This document shows, in pieces, positions 42,801 through 50,284 of a stretch of 64,000 bases of DNA (positions are counted from its first letter, which is position 1; each line of letters begins with the position of its first letter). The stretch is taken from NCBI RefSeq assembly GCF_004217545.1, contig NZ_SHKY01000001.1, forward strand, positions 3,782,001 to 3,846,000, given 5' to 3'. Source of the stretch: Krasilnikovia cinnamomea (lineage in GTDB: Bacteria; Actinomycetota; Actinomycetes; Mycobacteriales; Micromonosporaceae). The translations under genes and the position numbers were made by a program. The notes below the pieces were generated by a model. The model had not been told where the DNA came from, did not search any database, and was given only the letters and a program-made list of their open reading frames with translations.

Positions 42801-45229
42801 GTCTCCTGCCGGGCCAGGCTGGTGAGGGTCGCGCCGGGCCCGGCCTCGACGAGCAGCCCGGCCGGTTCGGTGGCCAGCACCCGCAACGCATCCAGGAACC
42901 GGACGGGTGCGGTCAGCTGACGGGCCCAGAATTCCGGATCCAGCGCCCGTGCGCCGTCCAGCAGCGCGCCGGCGGCGGCCGACACCAGCGGCACTTCGGG
43001 TACGCGCAGCTCGCATTCCTTGATGACCGAGGTGAGTTCCGCGATGGCTGGCTCCATGGCCGGCGTGTGGAACGCGTGCGACGTGGCAAGCTCGCGGTAT
43101 CCCAGGCCCTGGCCGTCGAGCACATCGCGGAACGCCTCGATGGCGGCCGGGGCGCCGCCGACGACGAGCTGCCGGACGGAGTTGACGGCCGACACCGCCA
43201 CTCCGGGGATCAGCAACGGCCGGACCCGGTCCTCGGGCGCCGCCACGGCGAGCATCCGCCCGGGTGGAAGATCGGCCATGAGTTGGGCGCGGCGGGCGAC
43301 GATCAGCCGCGCATCGGCAGGGGTGAACACCCCGGCGACGGTCGCGGCGACCAGTTCACCGACGCTGTGACCGGTGACCGCCGTGGGCTGGACGCCGAGT
43401 TCGGCCAACGATTCCGCGAGTGCGTACCCGATGGCGAACAGCAGCGGTTGGGCGTGCACGGTCTGCGACACGGTCCGGGCGTCCAGTTCATCACGCCACA
43501 CCCGCGGCAGATCGATGCCGAGCAGGTCCCCGAACGCCGACAGGTGCTCGTGGACGCGGCGGCCGAACGCCGGCCAGGTGTCGGCCAGCCGGACCGCCGC
43601 CTGCGGGTGCTGCGCCCCTTGGCCGGGGAAGAGCAGGACGGGTGCCCGCCGTGTGCCGTCGCCCAGGGCGGTGACCGCCGCCGCGTCGCCGAGCGCTGTC
43701 GCGGCCGTGGCCGGATCGGTGAACCGCAGCGCGCCCCGTACCGGCAGGGGCTTGCGTCCGAGCTGGCTGGTGAAGGCGATGTCCGGGGCGGCGTCCGCGG
43801 GAGCCTGGGCCAGCGCGGCGGCGAGGCGAGCCCGCACGATCGGCTCGGTCGCGGCGTCGACGGCGGACCACACCAGCAGCTCGGAGCGGGGCTCGTCCGG
43901 CGCGGGCCGGGGCGCCGGCTCCGGGGCCTCCTGCACGATGACGTGTGCGTTCGTCCCACCGAAGCCGAAACTGCTGACCCCGGCGCGCCGGGGTGAGCCG
44001 GCGACGCGGGGCCACGGTACGACGCTGTCGGCGATACGGAACGGCGTACGTCCAAGCTCCAGAGCCGGATTGGGCGACGTCACGTTGATCGTCCGAGGGA
44101 TCAGCTCATTGCGCAGAGCGAGAGCCGTCTTGATGAGTCCGACGACGCCCGATGCGGGGCCGAGATGGCCGATGTTGGCCTTCACCGAGCCGATCAGACA
44201 GTTGCCGGCCGGCAGGTCTCCGGACGCCATCGAGCGGAACGCCTGGTCCAGACCGTGCACCTCGATGGGGTCGCCCAGCACCGTGCCGGTGCCGTGCAAC
44301 TCCACGTAGGACACGTCTGCCGGGTCCACCCCGGACACCATCAGGGCCTCGCCGACCGCCCGCCCCTGCCCGTCCGAGCTGGGGGCGGTGAACCCTTGGC
44401 GCTCGGCGCCGTCGTTGCTCAACGCCGATCCCAGGATCACCGCGTGGATCTGGTCTCCGTCGGCCACGGCCTCGGCCAACGCCTTGAGCAGGACGACACC
44501 GCCACCGCTGCCGAAGACGGTGCCCGTGGCGTCCGCGTCCAGGGGGCGGCAGTGTCCGTCCCGGGCGTCGATGCCGCCCTCGACGTGCACGTAGCCGCGG
44601 CCGTAGGGCATCTCGATCTCCACCCCGCCGGCCAGCGCCATGTCGCACTCGCCCTGCCGGATGGCCTGGCAGGCGAGGTGCAACGCCACCAGGGAGCTGG
44701 AGCACGCGGTGCGGACCGACAGGCTCGGGCCACGCAGGTTGAGCCGGAAGGAGACGTACGTCGACAGGTAGTCGATGTTGTTGGAGACGTTGGCGACCAT
44801 CTCGCCGACCTGGTCGAGCAGCTTCGGATCGGCCCGGATGTGATCCTCGGCGTAACGGTCGTACGCCGCGGCACCGTAAACCCCCACCGCCCCGTCGTAG
44901 GCGCCCGCGTCATAGCCCCCGTTCTGCAGGGCGGTGGCACACAACTCCAGGAACAGCCGGTGTTGCGGATTGCGCAGTTCCGCTTCCCGGGCGGAGACGC
45001 CGAAGTAGCGGTGGTCGAAGCCGTCGACCTCGTCGAGCAACGGTCGCGCCCGCACGTACCGCGGATCGGCGAGGAGCCGGGGATCCTCGCCATTCGCGAG
45101 CAGTTCCTCGTCGGTGAGCCGGTGGATGCTCTCGCGGCCGGCGAGCAGGTTCTCCCAGAACTGCTCGACGTCCGCGGCGTCGGGAACGCGGGCGGCGATG
45201 CCGATGATCGCCACTGGTTCCAAGCTCAT
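39851..45229 (-). CDS. Type I polyketide synthase module, KS-AT-KR-DH-ACP
   Basis: A 1792-residue single module extending the NRPS chain by two carbons. Domains: KS (1-430; Cys176 in RTACSSS, His312, His355); AT (530-830; Ser622 in GHSVG, HAFH at 718-721 indicating malonyl-CoA); a structural KR half (about 915-1130); KR (1150-1340; TGGLGALG, Tyr1304); DH (1355-1610; His1367 in HVVDGRPTVP, Asp1536 in HPALVD); ACP (1715-1785; Ser1745 in LGGDSL). The order puts DH after KR, not the usual DH-KR. With both active, the unit gives an alpha,beta-unsaturated acyl-ACP. No methyltransferase, enoyl reductase or thioesterase. ATG overlaps the NRPS stop. Confidence 0.95.
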   Translation of the reverse strand: MSLEPVAIIGIAARVPDAADVEQFWENLLAGRESIHRLTDEELLANGEDPRLLADPRYVRARPLLDEVDGFDHRYFGVSAREAELRNPQHRLFLELCATALQNGGYDAGAYDGAVGVYGAAAYDRYAEDHIRADPKLLDQVGEMVANVSNNIDYLSTYVSFRLNLRGPSLSVRTACSSSLVALHLACQAIRQGECDMALAGGVEIEMPYGRGYVHVEGGIDARDGHCRPLDADATGTVFGSGGGVVLLKALAEAVADGDQIHAVILGSALSNDGAERQGFTAPSSDGQGRAVGEALMVSGVDPADVSYVELHGTGTVLGDPIEVHGLDQAFRSMASGDLPAGNCLIGSVKANIGHLGPASGVVGLIKTALALRNELIPRTINVTSPNPALELGRTPFRIADSVVPWPRVAGSPRRAGVSSFGFGGTNAHVIVQEAPEPAPRPAPDEPRSELLVWSAVDAATEPIVRARLAAALAQAPADAAPDIAFTSQLGRKPLPVRGALRFTDPATAATALGDAAAVTALGDGTRRAPVLLFPGQGAQHPQAAVRLADTWPAFGRRVHEHLSAFGDLLGIDLPRVWRDELDARTVSQTVHAQPLLFAIGYALAESLAELGVQPTAVTGHSVGELVAATVAGVFTPADARLIVARRAQLMADLPPGRMLAVAAPEDRVRPLLIPGVAVSAVNSVRQLVVGGAPAAIEAFRDVLDGQGLGYRELATSHAFHTPAMEPAIAELTSVIKECELRVPEVPLVSAAAGALLDGARALDPEFWARQLTAPVRFLDALRVLATEPAGLLVEAGPGATLTSLARQETTIRQAGHRSVGVLGRGAGRDDWDCFQDTLAELWAGGAPLDWTQVPRAGEPRRVSLPTYPYQRRRFWLPTPDAPAPTRTPDVATATVTSADLAAAPVAAAAPASSEPVVVLPGWRPDAVVLGAPVGAPRRGTAVVVLPENANQAQTVLGAVQRAGYRPLAVTFGDTSDLRPHRCVVRPDAGGLDALFAFLRDRDVVPELLVHARCLDPVSGDLPPDDPSLMDATFWSPLELFQAAARARDTGLRQAPLVVVAKSAVDATAAEGVVPARAAVTGLVRSIALEAGTARIRMIDIRGVTEAVLATELTSAATEPVVALRGNRRWLPDRTRLRPDGPSPAALVRRGVYLITGGLGALGLAAAQGLADTGLRPRLVLLGRRADDPATVEAVQGELDALAAAGAEIQLVAADVADAEAMRAVAADLVTRHGTIDGILHAAGVPGAGLAERRSRDGIAQVLRPKVTGSVVLRDLARSLPGVRFLVFFSSRAALNGLVGSADYAAANAYQDALAMSDADPELLTLSVNWPAWRNTGMAALGGVPAASPGVRWSQLLHPTDWLVAEHVVDGRPTVPGTAYIDLLARAVRAQPGINALDPLVIEDLTLSAPLAPSGPVEVTVGLTPAAGGWRAFVESRPKDSGTGRTVRHATATVTVDADLERPTADPDGPAEDVPPGEGARAGTTTTQFDFGPHFDCVDSVRRLADDPDVLLADLVLPEEFEDEVETFTAHPALVDRALALRLTPGGQVPFTCRRIVLYGDLPGRVTARLNVRHSDDRRSTFDAQLFDPMGRTALTVEGFTKVPFGASTQERRPAGAPDAPSGVADAVGITSGITVDEGVTTLLRLLTESTPANVAVVPAAEWPPAGSVHPDGAESAAPPRIEQAVVTGLTGPAPSVPVAASPAEPARSVEAGVEASTLAAIWAETLGVPEIGHGADFFELGGDSLTAVQLAGRIQERSGVAVSVTDLFENPTVEGLAATIRGRAPLRGTGR

Positions 45230-48200
45230 GGTCTCGGGTCCTTCCTGGCTGCCGCACGGGCGTGGTCGTTGAAGCGGGCGCGAGCAAGTCGCCGGGCCTG
45301 GGTCTGATCGGCGGTGGACCGGATGACCGGACCGCGCCGGTATCGCGGCCGTTCGCCGGTGGTGAGGTGCTCGGCCAGTGCGCGTGCGGTGGGAAATCGG
45401 AACAGTTCCGGCAGACTCAGCGGCAGGCCGTCGGTTTCGGTGAGCCGGCGGTGCAACTGGAGAAGTGACAGCGAGGTGAGCCCCGCGGCGAAGAAGCTGG
45501 TGTCCTCTGCGAGCGGCTGCGCGGCGAAAGCCCGGGCACGGTCGGCGATGAGCTCGCACACCTCGGCGGTGGACGCCGACGGCGTCGTGGCACGGCCGGA
45601 CAGGGCGAGAACGTCCCGCAGCGCCCGGTGGTCCACCTTGCCGCGGGGGGTGAGCGGCAGGCGCGGTACGAGCACGATCCGGGCCGGTAGCTGCCACCCG
45701 GGCAGCCTTTCCCGCAACCGGGCCGACAGCTCGGTGTCCGTCACGGTCGGCCCCGCCGGCACGACGACCGCGACGACCGCGTCACCCGCTCCGGGGTCCG
45801 GGACAGCCACCGAGGCCGCCACCTCCGGCATGCCGGCAAGGGCCCACTCGATCGCGGCCGGCTCGACGCGGTGACCGTGCACCGACAGTTGCCGGTCCCG
45901 CCGGCCGAGCACCTCCACCGTCCCATCCGGGGCGCGCCGAGCCACATCACCGGTGCGGTAGCACCGTACGGAGGAGCCGTCCGTCGCGTCCTGAGGCGCC
46001 TCACGTCCGGCCTCGCCGAGGTAGCGCAGGGCGAGTCCGTGGCCGTCGACCACCAGTTCGCCCACCTCACCCACCCGCGCGGGGGATCCGTCCGGGCGGG
46101 CCACCCAGGTCGTGCGGTACGCCAGGTCGACTCCGGTGACCGGGACGCCGGTACGGTGGGCCGCCCAGAGGTCCGCATCCGGCTCCCGGTATCGGTGCAG
46201 GCCGCTCGCCTGGGGTGTTTCCGTGGCACCGTACAGGTTCCACACGGTCGCCCCTGGGGCGAGCGCTACCGCGGACCGGGCGATCGTTTCCCGCAGCACC
46301 TCGCCGTGCGAGACGATGTGGCGTAGCCGGGGCAGGCGTACGCGGGCGGCCGAGAGCATCGCCAGCTGCGACGGGGTCGCGTGCAGGATCGTCGCGCCGC
46401 TGTCGGCCAGCGCCGCCGCGAGGGCGTCGGGTCCGCTGCCCGGCGCGGCCGGGACATGCACGGTCGCGCCGAGAGTCAGGGGCAGGACGAGGTCCCGGAA
46501 CACCGGGTCGTGTGCGGGCGGTGTCGTCCAGCAGAAGACATCCTCGGCGCCGAGACCCAGCAGGGCAACGTACTCGTCCAGCGTCGCGGGCAGCGCGTTG
46601 GCGGGAAGCAGGACGACCGCGGGAGTGCCCGAGGTGCCGGACGTCGCCAGGGCGTGGCCGGGTGAGTCCGCCGCCATCGGCACCGGCTCCGCGTCCCCCG
46701 CGGATCCGTCCGGGAGGTCACTTTCGAGGTCCGGTACCGGCACCACTCCGGCGGCGGCGAGAACCTCGTCGGTCCACGCCGCGGGGGCGTCGTCGGGCAC
46801 GAGCAGCGGTGGCCGACCGGCGTGCCAGCAGCCCAGCAGCGCCGCGACGAACTCGGGGCCGCGCCGGGCCCGTACGGGGACCAGCGTGCCGGTGGGTGCG
46901 CCGGCGCGCAGCCGGGCGCTGGCGGCCAGGACGCGGCCGGCCAACTCGCCGTAGGTGATGCGCTCCGGGCCGTGCGCCAGCGCGGTGCGTTCCGGCGTAC
47001 GCCGGGCATGGCCGAGCACGCGGCGGACGAGGTCCGTGCACGTGGCCGTCGGCGCGGCGCCGCCCGCTCCACGACTGTCCGGCTCGGCCGAGCCGGCCGG
47101 CGCGGTCACCTCGAGGAGGCGGTCGACGCACTGCCCGAGGAATTCGGTGGCCACCTCGGCATCCCACAGGTCGGTGGCGTAGACCAGCCGGACCTGGTAT
47201 CCCCCGCCGGGTGCGGCGTGCAGGTACAGCCCGAGATCGAAGAGCGACCACGAGGCATCGACCGCAACCGTGGTCGCCGGGTGGGTGCCGAACCGGGCCG
47301 GCGGCTCCGCCTGGGTGAGATCGTTGCACCAGACCTGGAAGACCGGGTTGGTGGTCAGGTCACGGTTGCGGCCCAGGGCCGCGACGATGTCGTCGAACGG
47401 AACCGAACCATGGTCCATGGCCGTGGTGAGGGCGTCGGCCACCGTGCGGATCAGCTCGGGAACGCCGTGGTCGCGGACCCGCAACCGGACCGGCAGGGTC
47501 GTGACGAAGAAGCCGACCGCGTCGATCTCCTCGGGCGTCTCCCGACCCGCCATCGGTACGCCGACGACCAGGTCGTCGGTGCCCGACCACCCGGCGAGGA
47601 CACGGGCGAACGCGGCCAGGACCGCGGTGGCCGGCGTGACACCGAGAGCCCGGCATGCCTGGTCGAGCGCGTCTCGGGTCGGCGGATCGAGGTCCACGTC
47701 CACCGATGCGCCGCGGAACGACGGCTCCGCCGGACGGGGGCGGCGGAAGGGCAGTTCGAGCCGGTCGGGCGCATCGGCAAGCGTGTTCTGCCAGTACTCC
47801 AGATCGCGAGCCCGGCGTGGGTCGGCGGGCGCGTGCAGCCGACGTACCACCAGGTCACCGAAGTTCGCCGGCTCGGCCCGGCGGTCGGCAGGGGTGTCGG
47901 TGGGCCGCTGATCCGCTTCCGTGGCGTACGCGTCGGCAAGTTCGCGCAGGAGGATGTCGAGCGACCGTTGGTCGGCCACCAGATGGTCCACGACCAGGAC
48001 CAGGCCGGACCGGTCGTCGCCGACCAGAACGCCGGCGCGGTGCCGTGGCAGCCGGTCGGCCGGGAGCACCTGTCCGGCCAGGTCGGTCGCGAAGCGCTCG
48101 AGCGCCGTGGACCACGGCTGCGACCGGTCGTGCTGCTCGACCCGCACCGCGGACGCGGCAGCCGGATGGATCCGCTGCGTCATGCTGCCCGAAGGCTCCT

Positions 48201-50274
48201 CGTCGAACGTGGTGCGCAGCACCTCGAACCGGCGCGTCAGTACCGCATCCGCCCGTCGCACCGCATCGACGTCGAGGACACCGGCGATGTCCAGTACGCC
48301 CACCACGTTGTACGCCGGTGAGGTGGGGAACAGCCGGGTCCACAGCCACAGGCTTCGTTGCTGGGTCGAGGCGGGTGCGCGGCTACGGTCGGCGCGCCTG
48401 GGCACCGGCCGCGTCTCGGCGACCGGGACCGCGGGCAGCAGCCTGCGCAGCCCGGCCAGCGACAGCCCTTCCCACAACAGCGCGCGAACCGGCACTCGTA
48501 CACCCCAGCGGGCGAACACCCCGCCGGCCAGCCGGACGGCCGCGAGGCTGTGCCCGCCATCGGCTACGAAGGACCGGCTCTCGTCCGTGACCGGATGGCC
48601 GAGGGCCGCCGACCACAGCGCCCGAGGTTCGTCATCATGCGGACCGGTCGCGGCGTCGTCGCTGTCCGCTCGCAACAGCCGCTCGGCTTGCTCCGTCAGC
48701 TCGCGGCGCGCACGCTTGCCGCTCGAGGTCACCGGCAACCGCCCGGTCGTGAACACGAAGCGGGGCACGTAAGGCTCGGGTAGCCGCGCGCGTACCCAGG
48801 ACCGCAGCCGTTCGGTCAGCTCGGGTGTCGCCTCCTGCGGGGCCGGGTCGGGGACCGTACCGGGTGGCACGACGAAGGCGGCCAGCTCGGTCCCGGCAGA
48901 TGTGGTCACCGCAACCGTGGTCACCGCGCCGACCTCGGGGTGCGTCCCCAGCGCATCGTCGACCTCCGCGGGCTCGACCCGGTTGCCCCGGATCTTCACC
49001 TGGTCGTCGATCCGTCCGAGGTACTCGAGGTCGTCGCCGACCCGGCGAACCAGGTCACCGGTCAGGTACAGCCGCGGCGTGGGACACCATCCGGGGGAAC
49101 GGATGAACGAAGCGGCTGTCAGGTCCGGCCGGTTGAGGTATCCGGCTGCCAGCGGCATGCCGCCGATGGCGAGTTGGCCCGGTTCGCCGGCGGGGACCGG
49201 TTGGAGGTCGTCGTCGAGCACCACGAGGGTGCAGTTGTCGATGGGCCGTCCGATCAGGACGGTGTCGACGTCGTGATCAGGACAGGGCCAGTAGGTGACG
49301 TCGATCGCCGCTTCGGTCGGCCCGTAGAGGTTGTGCAGTTCGGCGTGCGGCAACTCGCGGCGGAACCGTCGAAGGTGATCTGGTGTCAGCGCCTCCCCGC
49401 TGCACATGACGGCGCGCAGCGAGGTGCACCGGCCGACCTGCGGCCACCGCAGGAACTCATCGAGCATCGAGGGCACGAAGTGGCAGACGGTCACCTGGCG
49501 GGTGACGATCCATTCGATCAGCTCACCCGGGTCGTGGTGTGCCCCGGGTGGCGGCAGGATCAACTGGGCGCCCGCCGTCAGGGGAGCCCACAGCTCCCAG
49601 CCGGAGACGTCGAACGTGACCGGTGTCTTCTGCAGGATGCGGTCCGCCGGACCGAACCGGTACTGCTCGGACATCCACAGCAACCGGTTGGCCAGGGCCA
49701 GGCTGCCCACCACGGCGCCCTTCGGCGCCCCACTCGATCCCGAGGTGAACAGCACGTACGCCGGATGGTCGTCGCCGTAGGCGGCCAGCTCCCACTTCTG
49801 CGTGCCGGCCGCCGCGACGACTGCCCGTACATCAAGAACGTCGCAGCCGGGCACCCGGTCCGCGTCGGACGGGCCACCGTCGCCGGACATGATCAGCGCC
49901 AGCCGTGCGCCGGACTGTGCGACAACGGCCGCGCTGCGGGCCGGCGGGTCTTCCTGGGAAAGGGGCAGGTAGGGCAGGCCGGCCTTCAACGCTCCCAGGA
50001 GCGCGAACACCAGATGGCGCCCGCGCGGGACACTGACGGCGACGACATCGCCGGGGCGGCCTCCGCGGGACCGAAGTGCGTGCGCGACCGCGTCGGACGC
50101 CTCGTCGAGCTGCCGGTAGGTGACCGTTCCGGCCGAATCGACGAGCGCCACCGAATCGGCGGTCCGCTTCGCCCACGCGGCTATCAGACCTGGCACACCG
50201 TCCGGCACGTGCCGCTCAACCGTCGGGCCGCTCAGCACGGCCTCCGCCCCGGCGAAACCGTCTTGTCGTGTCAT
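45226..50274 (-). CDS. Nonribosomal peptide synthetase, A-PCP-C-A-PCP
   Basis: A 1682-residue two-module NRPS that starts with an adenylation domain, so it probably begins the chain. A1 (25-525) has TSGSSGAPKG, FDVSGWE and Lys520; hand alignment gives code D-V-W-H-M-S-L-I-D-K, one change from the serine code. PCP1 serine is 576 (GGHS). C (about 635-1060) has DHLVADQ at 763-769 instead of HHxxxDG: the second His and the Asp remain. A2 (about 1080-1550) has a degenerate ATSGTSGTPAV loop but keeps YGATE, YRTGD and Lys1546; code about D-P-R-H-V-H-L-Q-A-K, not recognised. PCP2 serine is 1601. GAGGAG lies before the ATG. No MbtH protein is nearby. Confidence 0.94.
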   Translation of the reverse strand: MTRQDGFAGAEAVLSGPTVERHVPDGVPGLIAAWAKRTADSVALVDSAGTVTYRQLDEASDAVAHALRSRGGRPGDVVAVSVPRGRHLVFALLGALKAGLPYLPLSQEDPPARSAAVVAQSGARLALIMSGDGGPSDADRVPGCDVLDVRAVVAAAGTQKWELAAYGDDHPAYVLFTSGSSGAPKGAVVGSLALANRLLWMSEQYRFGPADRILQKTPVTFDVSGWELWAPLTAGAQLILPPPGAHHDPGELIEWIVTRQVTVCHFVPSMLDEFLRWPQVGRCTSLRAVMCSGEALTPDHLRRFRRELPHAELHNLYGPTEAAIDVTYWPCPDHDVDTVLIGRPIDNCTLVVLDDDLQPVPAGEPGQLAIGGMPLAAGYLNRPDLTAASFIRSPGWCPTPRLYLTGDLVRRVGDDLEYLGRIDDQVKIRGNRVEPAEVDDALGTHPEVGAVTTVAVTTSAGTELAAFVVPPGTVPDPAPQEATPELTERLRSWVRARLPEPYVPRFVFTTGRLPVTSSGKRARRELTEQAERLLRADSDDAATGPHDDEPRALWSAALGHPVTDESRSFVADGGHSLAAVRLAGGVFARWGVRVPVRALLWEGLSLAGLRRLLPAVPVAETRPVPRRADRSRAPASTQQRSLWLWTRLFPTSPAYNVVGVLDIAGVLDVDAVRRADAVLTRRFEVLRTTFDEEPSGSMTQRIHPAAASAVRVEQHDRSQPWSTALERFATDLAGQVLPADRLPRHRAGVLVGDDRSGLVLVVDHLVADQRSLDILLRELADAYATEADQRPTDTPADRRAEPANFGDLVVRRLHAPADPRRARDLEYWQNTLADAPDRLELPFRRPRPAEPSFRGASVDVDLDPPTRDALDQACRALGVTPATAVLAAFARVLAGWSGTDDLVVGVPMAGRETPEEIDAVGFFVTTLPVRLRVRDHGVPELIRTVADALTTAMDHGSVPFDDIVAALGRNRDLTTNPVFQVWCNDLTQAEPPARFGTHPATTVAVDASWSLFDLGLYLHAAPGGGYQVRLVYATDLWDAEVATEFLGQCVDRLLEVTAPAGSAEPDSRGAGGAAPTATCTDLVRRVLGHARRTPERTALAHGPERITYGELAGRVLAASARLRAGAPTGTLVPVRARRGPEFVAALLGCWHAGRPPLLVPDDAPAAWTDEVLAAAGVVPVPDLESDLPDGSAGDAEPVPMAADSPGHALATSGTSGTPAVVLLPANALPATLDEYVALLGLGAEDVFCWTTPPAHDPVFRDLVLPLTLGATVHVPAAPGSGPDALAAALADSGATILHATPSQLAMLSAARVRLPRLRHIVSHGEVLRETIARSAVALAPGATVWNLYGATETPQASGLHRYREPDADLWAAHRTGVPVTGVDLAYRTTWVARPDGSPARVGEVGELVVDGHGLALRYLGEAGREAPQDATDGSSVRCYRTGDVARRAPDGTVEVLGRRDRQLSVHGHRVEPAAIEWALAGMPEVAASVAVPDPGAGDAVVAVVVPAGPTVTDTELSARLRERLPGWQLPARIVLVPRLPLTPRGKVDHRALRDVLALSGRATTPSASTAEVCELIADRARAFAAQPLAEDTSFFAAGLTSLSLLQLHRRLTETDGLPLSLPELFRFPTARALAEHLTTGERPRYRRGPVIRSTADQTQARRLARARFNDHARAAARKDPRP

Positions 50275-50284
50275 CCGTGACTCC

